From positions 992,001 through 1,056,000 of the forward strand of contig NZ_CP146373.1 in the NCBI RefSeq assembly GCF_037055325.1: a stretch of DNA of 64,000 bases, written 5' to 3'. The notes beneath the pieces are model-generated. The model was not told the origin of the DNA, did not search any database, and was given only the letters and a program-made list of their open reading frames with translations. Source of the stretch: Arachnia propionica (GTDB lineage Bacteria; Actinomycetota; Actinomycetes; Propionibacteriales; Propionibacteriaceae). The translations under genes and the position numbers were made by a program. The stretch's first letter is position 1. Every line of letters begins with the position of its first letter. Shown here piece after piece: positions 21,240 to 30,851 of this stretch.

Positions 21240-22781
21240 CTAACCCCGAAGACCCCGTATCAATCGGCGAGCCTCGGCCAGGCGTCCCAGTTCTGCCGTC
21301 AGTGGGGCCACGACGTGTTCCCGCCCCACCTTTCCGACCGCGGCACGCAGTCTTCGCGCAACCTGCCGTATCCCGGAGCGTTCCCCTGCAGCGACGAGCC
21401 CCCTCGACAGGAACGAGAACAACAGCCCGCCCCCAACCCCTCCGATGATGAGCAGCGCCGGGATGCTCATCCCACCCCCACCGCCCGGGACTACCAGGCC
21501 TGGGAGACCGACCCAGGCTAACAGCAGGTTCGCCAGCAACCAGCCGAGGCCCAGCATCGCGACAGCCAGCAGAAACCACTGGATTCCCCGGACTGCGCGC
21601 CACCAGCCCGGATTCCTGGAGAGCCCCAGATCCGTCGCCGCAATCGCCTCCGCCAGCAGATCTGGCAGGAGATCGTGATCACGCCGGCACGCCTCCTCTA
21701 GAGCTCGTTTCCAGTCCTCCCCCAGGCCGTTTCCTACCGCATCCGAGAATTGACGCAGTGTTGTCCTGAGCTGGGCCATGGCTACTGGTCCACGGTCAGG
21801 TGTGAAACCGTTACCTGCCGTACGGAACCGTTTCAGCGGGTCAGAACGCAGCCTGTGCATCCACCGAGTCATCGGCCATCCCGTCGCCAGCGCGCCGCGG
21901 TACCGGATGGTTTCCGCCGCCACATCGATCATCCGCGGCACTCCTGCGACCTCGGCCAGCCCGACTTCCAACACCTCGACATCCTCATCGCTGGGTTCCT
22001 CCAGCCCGGCACGGCAGGTCTCGTCAAACTGCTCTGCTAGCTGATCCAGTTCCACGCACAGCCTGGTCCTGGCGGCGCGTTTCCCAGCGACGACATTGGC
22101 CAGGTGTTCCCGCAGCGCATCGACCCCGGTCCCGGTCACGGTGCTGGTGGCGAACAGCGGCACGTCCTTCAAGCCGTCGGAGTCGAGCAGTTGTCTCAGA
22201 TGAGCCAGGCAGTCGTCCAGATCGACAGCGCGTATCCGATCCACCTGGTTCAGCACAACCACCATCACCTCACCGTGCCGGGAAAGCGGCTTCAGATAGC
22301 CGTGATGCACCGCCGCATCCGCATATTTCTGAGGATCCAGCACCCAGATAAGCTGATCAACGACAGGCACCATCCGGTCCACCTCGGCTCGGTGGGCGGA
22401 CACCATGGAATCGTGATCTGGCAGATCCAGCAGCACCATCCCCCCGAAACCGTTCTGCCCGACCGGCACCTCCCGACGGCGCTTTACCCGGAGCCAGTCC
22501 AGGAGCTCGGCGTTGGTGTTCCCGAAGCTCACAGCAAGGGTTTCAGCGGTGGTGGGGCGCAACACCCCCACTTCCGCGACGTCCGATCCCACCAGCGCGT
22601 TCATCAGCGATGATTTCCCGGAGCCGGTCGATCCGGCTAACGCCACGACGGTCTGTTCCCCCCAGCGGAGACGCTGACCGGCTCGTTCCAAGGTCTTGAC
22701 GGCGTGCCCCGTCAAATCGTCCGACACGCGCCCTCGCGTAACATCGATCAGCTCGGTCAGGCAATTCAGCCTGGAGTGCAT
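21240..22781 (-). CDS. dynamin-like GTPase, second of a pair
   Basis: 513 residues. Large GTPase with P-loop GSTGSGKSS near residue 50, a switch region RPTTAETLAV, DLPDHDS (G3-like DxxG variant) and NQVD (G4). Two hydrophobic helices lie near 390-455 and suggest membrane association. Its start shares one base with the stop of the upstream GTPase gene. Paired GTPases of this kind in actinobacteria include the DynA/DynB and IniA/IniC groups, involved in membrane remodelling; the exact role here is inferred. Confidence 0.8.
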   Translation of the reverse strand: MHSRLNCLTELIDVTRGRVSDDLTGHAVKTLERAGQRLRWGEQTVVALAGSTGSGKSSLMNALVGSDVAEVGVLRPTTAETLAVSFGNTNAELLDWLRVKRRREVPVGQNGFGGMVLLDLPDHDSMVSAHRAEVDRMVPVVDQLIWVLDPQKYADAAVHHGYLKPLSRHGEVMVVVLNQVDRIRAVDLDDCLAHLRQLLDSDGLKDVPLFATSTVTGTGVDALREHLANVVAGKRAARTRLCVELDQLAEQFDETCRAGLEEPSDEDVEVLEVGLAEVAGVPRMIDVAAETIRYRGALATGWPMTRWMHRLRSDPLKRFRTAGNGFTPDRGPVAMAQLRTTLRQFSDAVGNGLGEDWKRALEEACRRDHDLLPDLLAEAIAATDLGLSRNPGWWRAVRGIQWFLLAVAMLGLGWLLANLLLAWVGLPGLVVPGGGGGMSIPALLIIGGVGGGLLFSFLSRGLVAAGERSGIRQVARRLRAAVGKVGREHVVAPLTAELGRLAEARRLIRGLRG

Positions 22782-24502
22782 CAGTAACCCTCCGGCCTGG
22801 TGAGAGCCTCAAACGCATCCGCGCTGGCCAGTTTCAATTCGTCAGCGGCGCGAATCAGGCGATCAGGAAGACTGGCCTCCACGCCTAGCTGATCCAGGCG
22901 AGCGTCGAATCGAGCGAACTGGGATCCGAGCAGCGCCGAGATCCGTTTGTCCAGTTCAGCCCGAGCACGTGCGGCAAGGCGCCTGACGGCCTCATCCCCG
23001 AAGATTCCCTCCAGGAAACGCTGTGCAAGTACGGAGGAACCTCCGGCGATCCCCACCTCTGCTGTGGTCAACCCGCCCGTGGTGGCGAACACCGTGATCA
23101 CCAGGGCAACAGCGATGGCATTGGTGCCGAGCGCCAGGAACCGGGCTGTGCGTCTCTTGGAGCGGCCTTCCTGCTCGAGGATGGTGAGGATATCCCCCTG
23201 CCAGGTCTTGACGAGTCGCTCCGCCTCGGCCGTGAAGGAAGGATCAGGCCTACTCAACGAATCCCGGTCCCCGGCCACAAGCGCTTGCCCCCACGGGGTC
23301 AGCGACCAATGGTTCGCTGCGCGCTGGCAGGCAGCTGTTCCATGTTCGACGATCAACGCGACGAGCCCCTCCGAGATGGCGGCCTCGACCGGCTCGACCC
23401 GTTTCCGCCCGGTGACCCACTCGGTGAGGCGATCACGGGCGGCGGCAATCCGCTCCTCGATGCCGCGCATCAGGTCTCCCGTGCCGACCATGTCATGCCA
23501 CCGACCGAGCACCTCCCCGCGGAGCATGGAACCATCCGCGGTCGCACGGTTGATCTCCTCCATCGCCAACCGGAATTCCATCTCTGCCGAATCCCGCAGC
23601 TGGCTGACGGCAGCAAGCTGGCTGCGGCTTCCATCGGCCAGGTAGCGCAGTTCCGCGTCCAGCCCCCTGACTGCACCGGCCAAGGTTTGAACCGCGACGG
23701 CACGACGTTCCTGGCGATCCCCAACGACTCCGTCGAGCCATTGATCCAGCTCCGCGACCAGCTCTGCAGGTAGGATTCCCTCCTTCAGGTTTTCCTGCTC
23801 GGCAACACTGAACAACCCGCGAAGCTGGATCCCCCGCGCGGTCAGGAGTCGCCCCAGGTGGGAGCGCAATTCCGGTACAGAAATCCGCGGACAACGGTTG
23901 AGGACCAGGGCGATGGCCACGTTACGCGCCGCAGCCGCCCCCAGGAGTTCCCAAGCAACGGCATCCGCATACCGAGTGGCGGTCGTCACGAACAGCCACA
24001 GATCGGCTGCCGCCAGGAGCTGCCGGGAGAGCATCCGGTTGTCGTCATCGATCGAGTCGATGTCGGGAGCGTCTAGCAACGCCATGCCTGCCGGAAGCGA
24101 GTCGGTGGTGACTATGCGCAGGGCCCGCGACCCCTCGGTCTCGCGATCGGTCCGGACGAGTTCGGGTAGCACGGCCCCCGAACGGAACCAGTCCAGGTCC
24201 TCCCGGCTACAGATCAGGGTGGGGGCGGTGGTTGTGGGGCGGCGCACCCCGGCTCGGGTCACGACCTTCCCCAGCAGGGAGTTAACGATCGTGGATTTTC
24301 CCGCGCCCGTCGACCCTCCGACCACAACCAGCAGCGGGGCATCCAGACGACGTGCCCTGGGCAGGAGATAGTCCTCCACCTGCCGGCTCACGGCTCGGGC
24401 CCTCGTCGCCAGGGCCTCGGCGCCGTCCAAGGGAACGGGAAAACGAATGTTGGGCAGGACCAGGAAAAGCCCGGTCAGGGCATCAGCCAGAGAATTCTTC
24501 AT
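22781..24502 (-). CDS. dynamin-like GTPase, first of a pair
   Basis: 573 residues. P-loop GGSTGAGKSTIVNSLLG near residue 65, RPTTTAPTLICS switch I, LLDAPDIDSIDDDN switch II and NRCP in the G4 position. A C-terminal hydrophobic pair near 460-495 (AIAVALVITVFATTGG) probably touches the membrane. It is the promoter-proximal gene of a two-gene unit with the GTPase at 21240. It is 26 bases downstream of the PrsW gene on the same strand, so all three may be one operon. Confidence 0.8.
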   Translation of the reverse strand: MKNSLADALTGLFLVLPNIRFPVPLDGAEALATRARAVSRQVEDYLLPRARRLDAPLLVVVGGSTGAGKSTIVNSLLGKVVTRAGVRRPTTTAPTLICSREDLDWFRSGAVLPELVRTDRETEGSRALRIVTTDSLPAGMALLDAPDIDSIDDDNRMLSRQLLAAADLWLFVTTATRYADAVAWELLGAAAARNVAIALVLNRCPRISVPELRSHLGRLLTARGIQLRGLFSVAEQENLKEGILPAELVAELDQWLDGVVGDRQERRAVAVQTLAGAVRGLDAELRYLADGSRSQLAAVSQLRDSAEMEFRLAMEEINRATADGSMLRGEVLGRWHDMVGTGDLMRGIEERIAAARDRLTEWVTGRKRVEPVEAAISEGLVALIVEHGTAACQRAANHWSLTPWGQALVAGDRDSLSRPDPSFTAEAERLVKTWQGDILTILEQEGRSKRRTARFLALGTNAIAVALVITVFATTGGLTTAEVGIAGGSSVLAQRFLEGIFGDEAVRRLAARARAELDKRISALLGSQFARFDARLDQLGVEASLPDRLIRAADELKLASADAFEALTRPEGY

Positions 24503-24528
24503 GAAGTGGGGGTTGTGGGGAAGGGTGA

Positions 24529-25806
24529 CTAGGCGGTGACGCCGCTGTGGGAGCGACGCCTGGGAATGATGGTAAGCCCCCGGGTATCAGTGAGCGCATC
24601 GGGGCGTAGTTCCTCGATCTGATGCACCAGTTCGTGGGTGCGGTGATCGGAGCCGGGGCCGACGGTGCCACGGGTGGTCTGCTCCCGTGTATGCGCCAAT
24701 TCGGTGATTAGGCGCATGAATCTCGCGGTCCGCCACCACATCTTCGGCCCCCGGCAGATTCCTGCCAGGTGCAGCTTGATGCGCCGAAACGGACTCGAGT
24801 AGACGATCACGTCTTGATCCTCGAGCCAACCCCCCTGCCTGAGATCGATGAACCGGTGCCGCAGCACGCGGGTTTCCCCCACCACGCTCGCCACCAGGAA
24901 GAGAACGATCACGGCCACGAAGCCGAGAGCCATATACCACTGATTCCTGAGGTTGTCGACCGGGTTCGTGCTCGAGACACCGTTGAAGAGCATGTGCGCC
25001 CCGGCAGCAAGCAGGAAGCCCGCCAGTGGCGCCGTTACCCGCACCCATTTGCTGCGCGCACCGAGAGCGACGGAGATTCCGAAAGCGGTCATCATCGTGA
25101 AAACCGGGTGTCCAAAGGATGTGTAGACGCCCCGGAGCATGACCAACTTGAGCACCGCCTGTTCTGGATCACCGACCTCGATGTGGTTGTTCGCGAATAC
25201 GACCACTCGCGCGTAGTAGATGATGTTCTCCACGAAGGCGAAGCCGATCGCGGACAGCCCGGCCAAGGAGACGACGCTGATCCGCGAGATGAAACGATTC
25301 CGGTAAAAGATGACCAGCAGGAACAGGACGGTTGCCTTCGTGGCCTCCTCAACGAACGGGGCGATGAAGATCGCGGGTCGCGTACCCGAGTCCGCTGCGG
25401 CGCTGGTGGTCTGCATCATCTGCCCCGCCCACGAGTTGATGTAGATGCTCGCCCACGTCGCGGTGCACGCCCCCCACCCGAAGGACAGGAACCAGATGAG
25501 TGGTTTCTGGGGCCGGAACCTGTCGAGCCAGATGAACAGGACCGTGTACACCAAGGCCGTCCACATCGCCCAGTACGCCGCCATCCGCAGGGATTCGTTG
25601 TTCAACCCAAGGGCCACGGTTCCGTCGGGATAGGTGCGGTCAGGGCTCAACATCTGGTATTGGTCCACCAGGTTGTAGGCGAAGAACGGGACCAGAACGA
25701 GGGTGATCCAGAACAAAGGGCTGCGTAGCATGCGCTGCCACCAAGGACGATGGGAGGCGGTGGGAAGGCCCGAGAGCCAGCGTTGCCGATCTACAACCTG
25801 AGTCAT
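24529..25806 (-). CDS. PrsW family intramembrane metalloprotease
   Basis: 425 residues with about nine transmembrane segments and a cytoplasmic tail of about 100 residues. Family motifs: EExxK in FVEEATKATVL, FVEN in the next helix, and the His of SFGHPVFTM. PrsW of Bacillus cleaves an anti-sigma factor; the substrate here is unknown. Neighbouring dynamin-like genes suggest an envelope-stress setting, which is inference only. Confidence 0.88.
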   Translation of the reverse strand: MTQVVDRQRWLSGLPTASHRPWWQRMLRSPLFWITLVLVPFFAYNLVDQYQMLSPDRTYPDGTVALGLNNESLRMAAYWAMWTALVYTVLFIWLDRFRPQKPLIWFLSFGWGACTATWASIYINSWAGQMMQTTSAAADSGTRPAIFIAPFVEEATKATVLFLLVIFYRNRFISRISVVSLAGLSAIGFAFVENIIYYARVVVFANNHIEVGDPEQAVLKLVMLRGVYTSFGHPVFTMMTAFGISVALGARSKWVRVTAPLAGFLLAAGAHMLFNGVSSTNPVDNLRNQWYMALGFVAVIVLFLVASVVGETRVLRHRFIDLRQGGWLEDQDVIVYSSPFRRIKLHLAGICRGPKMWWRTARFMRLITELAHTREQTTRGTVGPGSDHRTHELVHQIEELRPDALTDTRGLTIIPRRRSHSGVTA

Positions 25807-25827
25807 GATGACCTACAGGGTACTTGG

Positions 25828-25900
25828 CGCCCCAGGCAGGACTCGAACCTGCGCACTACAGATTAGAAGGCTGTTGCTCTATCCACTGAGCTACTGGGGC
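25828..25900 (-). tRNA. tRNA-Arg (TCT)
   Basis: Cloverleaf on the minus strand: acceptor GCCCCAG with CTGGGGC, D arm GCTC/GAGC, anticodon loop CTTCTAA giving anticodon TCT (reads AGA), T arm GCAGG/CCTGC. The bases after the discriminator G read CCA, so the CCA end may be encoded. Confidence 0.95.
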
Positions 25901-26030
25901 CTAGAGGTCCGTCGCACAGGAATCGCTACTTCAGCCATCCCAGCGTTCAGAATCTCTTGACCGCAGATTCTACGCATCCCGATCGGTTCTTGCTGTGCAC
26001 GGTGCAGGGTTTGGGCAATACTCTGGATCG

Positions 26031-26666
26031 GTGAGCGATGAACTGGTGTGGATTGACTGCGAGATGACCGGGCTGGACCTGGAACGCGACGCGCTGATCG
26101 AGGTTGCGGCACTCGTCACGGACAAGGACCTGAACGTGCTGGGCGAGGGCGTCGACGTGTTGATCAAGCCTCGTGAAGAGCAGCTGGCTGGGATGAGCGA
26201 TTTTGTCCGCAAGATGCACACCGATTCGGGGCTCCTGGATGCCCTGGCCAACGGAACCACAATGACGGAGGCCACTCAGGTGGTCCTCGACTACGTCCGG
26301 GAGTTCGTGCCCACCGCCCGCAAAGCACCCTTGGCAGGCAACACCATCGGGACGGATCGCGCATTCCTGGCCCGGGACATGCCCGAGCTGGAGGCCCATG
26401 TCCACTACCGCAACGTGGACGTCTCCTCCTTGAAGGAGCTGGCGCGGCGCTGGTTCCCGCGGGTGCTCTACCAGGCTCCTGCCAAGCAGGGAAACCACCG
26501 GGCGCTGGCTGACATCCAGGAGTCCATCGAGGAGTTGCGCTACTACCGTGAGGCCATGTTCGTCGCTGCCCCCGGCCCCACCACAAACCAGGCCAAGCAG
26601 ATCGCGGCCCGCCACCGCGGTAGCTTGACGGGTCTGACCGCCCCGGATGTCGAGTCCGATCAGTAG
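26031..26666 (+). CDS. orn: oligoribonuclease
   Basis: 3'-5' exoribonuclease of the DEDDh group that degrades 2-5-mer RNAs and pGpG; essential in many actinobacteria. 211 residues. Exo I motif WIDCEMTGL, later LAGNTIGTDRAFLARDMP, and HRALADIQESIEEL with the catalytic His and Asp. The start is GTG 26031; TACTCT seven bases upstream suggests a leaderless message. The 3' end overlaps the convergent amidase by seven bases. Confidence 0.95.
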   Translation: MSDELVWIDCEMTGLDLERDALIEVAALVTDKDLNVLGEGVDVLIKPREEQLAGMSDFVRKMHTDSGLLDALANGTTMTEATQVVLDYVREFVPTARKAPLAGNTIGTDRAFLARDMPELEAHVHYRNVDVSSLKELARRWFPRVLYQAPAKQGNHRALADIQESIEELRYYREAMFVAAPGPTTNQAKQIAARHRGSLTGLTAPDVESDQ

Positions 26667-27982
26667 CGGGTCAGCCGCTCCCCGATCTCCAGGACGAGAT
26701 CGTCCTCGCCCGGTCGACCGATCACCTGAACCGCCAGGGGAAGCCCCTCCGAGCTGATACCGACGGGCACGCTGAGGGCCGGGTGGCCGGCGAGGTTCCA
26801 GTACGAGGTGTAGGCGATGACCTTCGCCGAAATCTGCTGGCCCGCGAGGTAGCCCATCCGGTGCACACGCCGGATCGGCGGCGGCAGCGTGGGGGTCACC
26901 GGGGTGAGCAGCACATCGATCCGCCGGAAGATCCGCTCCATGGCCCTTTCCACCCGGGTGGTGCTGCGCTCTGCCCAGCGCAACGCCCCCGGCGGCAGCA
27001 TGCGAGCCATTGCCGCTATCCGCTGCGAACGTTTCTCGATGCGTTCGGGATGTTCCAGCCTGCGCACCTCGTCGAGCACCCCGAGGTGGAACTGCACCAT
27101 GAAAGTGAGCGGGGTCTCTGCCCAGCGGATCGATCCTCGGGTGACCTCGTGGCCTTCCTCCGCCAGTCTGTCGGCCGCCCGCGCAACGGCACGGGCCACC
27201 TGAGGATCGGGTTTGACGCCTGGCAGGCAGGAGTCGAGGCTCCATCCCACCCGGAGTGTCCCATCCGGCCTCGGGCCGGGGGGCTCAGACGCCGTGACGG
27301 CCATCGCCAACCGAAGGTCCTCGACGCTACGGGCCAGGGGGCCGTAGGTGCCGAGCCTGTGCCACAGGTGTGAGTGGGGGGCCGTACTGACCCGGCCCCG
27401 GCTGGGTTTGATGCCGAACACACCGTTCCAGGCGGCGGGGATGCGGATGGAACCGCCGGCGTCGCCGCCGAGGGCCAGCGGCACCATGCCGGAGGCTACC
27501 GCCACGGCGGATCCACCGGACGAGCCGCCGGGGCTGCGGGTCGGGTCGCAGGAGTTGTGGGTGACACCCCACTCCCCCTCCGTGAAGGGCGCCTGCCCAA
27601 ACTCGGGCATGTTGGTCTTGCCGATGATGATCGCGCCCGCAGCTCGCAGCCGGACCACCACCTCCGAGTCGACGACCGCGGGAGTCGTGTTTCCGCGACC
27701 CCCGAGGGTGGTGACGAGCCCCGCCACCTCGATTTCCTCCTTCACGGCAACCGGAACCCCGAATAGTGGCAGCGCTTTCCGTTCACGCGCCGGCGTGGCG
27801 TCGAGTTCCCTGGCACATGTCAACGCCCCGGGGTTCAGCTGGGAGAACGCGTTCAGTTCCGGGTCGCGTCTTCTGATGCGTTCCAGTACCCGCTCGGCGT
27901 GGTCCTCGACCGTTGACTCCCCGCCACCAAGTCGACGGCCCAGGACAGCGGCTCCAACGTCGAGAAGATCCATGCCGTTCAT
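26660..27982 (-). CDS. amidase (amidase signature family)
   Basis: Hydrolyses a carboxamide; substrate unknown. 440 residues from ATG 27982 (MNGMDLLDVG); a second ATG three codons on is possible. The Ser-cisSer-Lys triad is visible: Lys in VAVKEEIEVAG near residue 73, cis-Ser in GGSSGGSAVAVASG and nucleophile Ser in GDAGGSIRIPAAWNG. It is shorter than, and lacks the neighbours of, GatA, so it is probably not part of the GatCAB amidotransferase. Confidence 0.9.
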   Translation of the reverse strand: MNGMDLLDVGAAVLGRRLGGGESTVEDHAERVLERIRRRDPELNAFSQLNPGALTCARELDATPARERKALPLFGVPVAVKEEIEVAGLVTTLGGRGNTTPAVVDSEVVVRLRAAGAIIIGKTNMPEFGQAPFTEGEWGVTHNSCDPTRSPGGSSGGSAVAVASGMVPLALGGDAGGSIRIPAAWNGVFGIKPSRGRVSTAPHSHLWHRLGTYGPLARSVEDLRLAMAVTASEPPGPRPDGTLRVGWSLDSCLPGVKPDPQVARAVARAADRLAEEGHEVTRGSIRWAETPLTFMVQFHLGVLDEVRRLEHPERIEKRSQRIAAMARMLPPGALRWAERSTTRVERAMERIFRRIDVLLTPVTPTLPPPIRRVHRMGYLAGQQISAKVIAYTSYWNLAGHPALSVPVGISSEGLPLAVQVIGRPGEDDLVLEIGERLTRY

Positions 27983-28356
27983 CCTTGCACGCCCGGACAA
28001 CAGGCGCTGAGGGGACTGCTGCCCTCCGTGACACAAACAACGACCGCCGTATTGAGGGGTCAGTCACGACGAAGGAAGCGTGCCATGAGGTACTGGCCCT
28101 GACCACCTTCACGACCACCTATCGGACTGAGGAGTACCCCGGCCCGGCAGCTAATCGGCCCACGACCCACCAACGCCCACGTGATTCTGATCCGCTCTCT
28201 GGAGCGTCAATCCACACACGAGGAAATAGCGAGGACGAAATCCTCACCCCTTGTCCTCACCGCACAGTTCCGATTCGGAGAAGATCCAGGACCTCTCGCA
28301 CGGCGATATTTAAGAAACCCATGACTCCAGACGATCCCCCCGACAAGAAAGACGGA
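27983..28356. other. intergenic region, no gene supported
   Basis: About 370 bases between the amidase start and the end of the effector locus. Reading frames across it lack coding character and a ribosome site. It should contain the amidase promoter on the minus strand. I see no tRNA, repeat or clear terminator. Confidence 0.6.
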
Positions 28357-28983
28357 TCATTCCTCACCGCTGGAGGTGATATCGGCGATCACGCCAGTTC
28401 GCGGCCAACGCCACAAAGTAAAAGGCGCACCAGACCAACACAACCGCTCAGCCTCCGCGCCCTTCCCCGTGCCCCACGCCCCCCGCGGGGCGGGATAAAA
28501 CTGTATCCTCTCCGTCACACCATCCGCATACCGAACATCCATGAAAGCACCAATAAAACGACCGCCCTTACCACGGGTTATGATTTCTGGATTGAAATGG
28601 GTGCACACAACCCCGTCGCTTCTTTCAGGCTCTGAGCTCAGATCTCTCACGATATTCACACTGCTCTGAATCCCGGCCGCCAAAGCCCACACCGCCACAA
28701 GCAGGAGCACGAGAGCCACAAACCCGCCGAGCTGCGAAGCCCTGTACATCCAGCCCCTGAGCTTCACATAACGAGGATAGAAACGCGTCACCCACATCCA
28801 CCCCGGCCCCAGACACGCAAACCCAAAAATAAATAACCCAACGGTCTGGAGCACCACACCCCGCATGGCCAAATCCCCAAAGGGAACATGGAAACGGGAC
28901 TCCCACACCGCCAGAAAAATCGCATACAAAAACCCGCCAATAGGCAACACTCGAGCCGACAAAACATCAAGCAACCGAATCAT
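28357..28983 (-). CDS. membrane protein, candidate immunity protein of the T7SS effector locus
   Basis: 208 residues. Three hydrophobic segments (about 10-30, 43-65 and 82-105) are followed by a soluble domain of about 100 residues with VCTHFNPEIITRGKGGRFI and VRYADGVTERIQFYP, somewhat like DUF3592-type domains. I do not recognise the family with certainty. It is the last gene of a four-gene run, 30 bases after the effector. That is where the immunity gene of a secreted toxin usually sits, so immunity is inferred from position. Confidence 0.6.
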   Translation of the reverse strand: MIRLLDVLSARVLPIGGFLYAIFLAVWESRFHVPFGDLAMRGVVLQTVGLFIFGFACLGPGWMWVTRFYPRYVKLRGWMYRASQLGGFVALVLLLVAVWALAAGIQSSVNIVRDLSSEPERSDGVVCTHFNPEIITRGKGGRFIGAFMDVRYADGVTERIQFYPAPRGAWGTGKGAEAERLCWSGAPFTLWRWPRTGVIADITSSGEE

Positions 28984-29013
28984 GTCGCCGTCCCCTATAC
29001 CAGGACACGCAAC

Positions 29014-30504
29014 TTACTTTTGAGGAGGTCTGTACGTTTCATCTCGGGTGTAGGCGTCGAGCCCCTTTGCGGCTTTCGACGCACTGGACGCCCGCGGCCC
29101 AGCCGTATCCTCGAGGAAGTCACGACCCTGTTCATAATTCTCCCAGTCGGGAACACCTGCAGCTCGACGCCCGCTCTCAGGATCCACGACATAACCCGCG
29201 TACTTCATAAGCCTGTCACGCTGCTGAGCCTCAGGGAGAGAGCTGAAGAAATTCACCTGATCTTTCCTACTCATACGCCGAAGCAGGAAATCGCCGGCTT
29301 CACCTCCCGTGAGCCCACGAGAGAAAATTACTCTCTGATCATCCGTGAGCGAACGCGACCACCCCGCCAGGTCAAAAGGTCCATCCTTGTCGATCCCGTA
29401 CTTGTCGAAAACCTCTTCCAGTTGCTTCGGCCCCTTGGCTCGAATGATATCCTGGGTCGCCTCGGGAGGAATCCTGATTTTTCCTTCCGACGCCTCTGGA
29501 ACATTCGGAGTTTTTGTGAAGCTGTCCGGCAGTTGCCTCTCCAACCCTTGGAGCACCTCTTCATTCTTGACATTTTTCATCTTCTTGAGAGTGGCCTCAA
29601 TATTGGCCACCCTCCTTGAGGCAACCATGGATTCGGGGAGCTTGTCCGCGAGCTTCTCCCCGACACGCCTGCCGGCCCCCTGGATCGCCCTATCCTTCCA
29701 CTCCCCGGGCTTTCCCAAGATCTTCAACAACTTGCTGCCCCACTCCCCTAGTTTGCGAAGGGCCTGGACGAGTTTGGCGGTGATCTTGCTCAGTTTGGCG
29801 AACGCATCAATCGCCTTGTTCACCCACTTGGTGATCTTGACGACTTTTTCTCCCAACCAGGTCGAGATCTGCGCGACCACGGCAGGGGTCGCAAGACCAA
29901 GGCTGAAGACCTCCTCGGCAACGGATTGCGCGAACATTCCCAGCGCTTCGGCGATCATGTCGCGAATCATTTCGTAGATGAACTTGACAATGCCCATCTG
30001 CCGCTGCAGCACTCCTGCTACCTGCTCCGCTGCGGCCTGCTGCGCCTCGAAAACCTCTTTGAGTTGGCCGACCCGCGCCCTGTAGGCGTCCAGGGTGCTT
30101 GAGACCTGCCCTTCGACCTTCCCGAGCAGTAGCTCGAGATTTCCCGCCTCTTTCTGGGCGGCCAGGGAGATGTTGTGCCAGGTCGAAGCGCCCGCTTCGA
30201 TTTCCTCCGGGTCCCCGGTGAACTCCTGCAGCCAGTTCTGGAGAGGATAAATGTGTTCGATGATCCACGAAGCCACCCATCCGGTGGCCGTCGCGATCGG
30301 GTTGAACGCGGCCGAGACGACGTTGGCCCCAAATGACGCGACGGCAGCGAACTCGCCCAGCCATCCGCCATTCCCTAGCTCGTCCGTAAAATCGATGATA
30401 TCCCCCACCGGGCCAATCTTCGCCGCATCTTGCCAACGCCCTTGACCACCAACCACAAAGCCAATCCCCTGGGGATTGTTCTCAGTTACAAGCAGTTCAC
30501 TCAT
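29014..30504 (-). CDS. large WXG-type / type VII secreted effector, candidate toxin
   Basis: 496 residues without a signal peptide. The N-terminal half (to about 280) is helical and hydrophobic, with GGWLGEFAAVASFGANVVS, a STWHNISLAAQKEAGNLE block of the kind seen in WXG100/LXG effectors, and several amphipathic helices. The C-terminal 200 residues (from about LEATLKKMKNVKNEE) are charged and have no recognisable catalytic motif. Directly upstream are EspC-like and EbfC-like genes. A secreted polymorphic toxin is the best guess; the activity is unknown. Confidence 0.6.
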   Translation of the reverse strand: MSELLVTENNPQGIGFVVGGQGRWQDAAKIGPVGDIIDFTDELGNGGWLGEFAAVASFGANVVSAAFNPIATATGWVASWIIEHIYPLQNWLQEFTGDPEEIEAGASTWHNISLAAQKEAGNLELLLGKVEGQVSSTLDAYRARVGQLKEVFEAQQAAAEQVAGVLQRQMGIVKFIYEMIRDMIAEALGMFAQSVAEEVFSLGLATPAVVAQISTWLGEKVVKITKWVNKAIDAFAKLSKITAKLVQALRKLGEWGSKLLKILGKPGEWKDRAIQGAGRRVGEKLADKLPESMVASRRVANIEATLKKMKNVKNEEVLQGLERQLPDSFTKTPNVPEASEGKIRIPPEATQDIIRAKGPKQLEEVFDKYGIDKDGPFDLAGWSRSLTDDQRVIFSRGLTGGEAGDFLLRRMSRKDQVNFFSSLPEAQQRDRLMKYAGYVVDPESGRRAAGVPDWENYEQGRDFLEDTAGPRASSASKAAKGLDAYTRDETYRPPQK

Positions 30505-30518
30505 GTCGCACCCCGGTT

Positions 30519-30851
30519 TCAGATGCTGCTCATCAGCTTGCCGAATTCGTCTTTGAGCGCCATTTCCGTCTCATGGAAATCGGCAGCGCTGTCTTCCAAG
30601 GCTTGCGCAGTCGCCTCGAGCACTTTCCCGAGAATGGAGTTCGTGGTCTTGAAATCACCGCTGAGCTCTACGTATCTGGGTTGAAAAATCGGCGCGAGAA
30701 GAACACCGTAAGGATTTCCCGACATCGTGTTCATTGCGGCATCGCCGATTTCCGCGACGGCAGAGCCGCTGTCACGCAACCCTGCACCCTGTTCACTCCA
30801 GCTCGGCAGAGAGATGTCGATGTCGGTCACGACCTTCTCCCAACATTCCAC
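30519..30851 (-). CDS. EspC-like / WXG100-like type VII secretion partner
   Basis: 110 residues, mostly helical, without signal peptide or cysteines. The layout, with AEIGDAAMNTMSGNPYG near the middle and a terminal helix ALEDSAADFHETEMALKDEF, fits the EspC/WXG-like small partners that pair with large ESX effectors. It overlaps the EbfC-like gene by 25 bases and is 14 bases from the effector. It likely forms the secretion signal or chaperone with it. Confidence 0.6.
   Translation of the reverse strand: MECWEKVVTDIDISLPSWSEQGAGLRDSGSAVAEIGDAAMNTMSGNPYGVLLAPIFQPRYVELSGDFKTTNSILGKVLEATAQALEDSAADFHETEMALKDEFGKLMSSI

Noticed and set aside
19388-21448. 686-codon open frame on the plus strand opposite ettA
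   Set aside because: It is antisense to a clear ABC-F gene and carries no domain; long antisense frames are expected at this G+C.
27913-28635. 240-codon plus-strand frame over the amidase start and intergenic DNA
   Set aside because: Its composition is not protein-like, and it covers the amidase start and the end of the membrane gene on the other strand.
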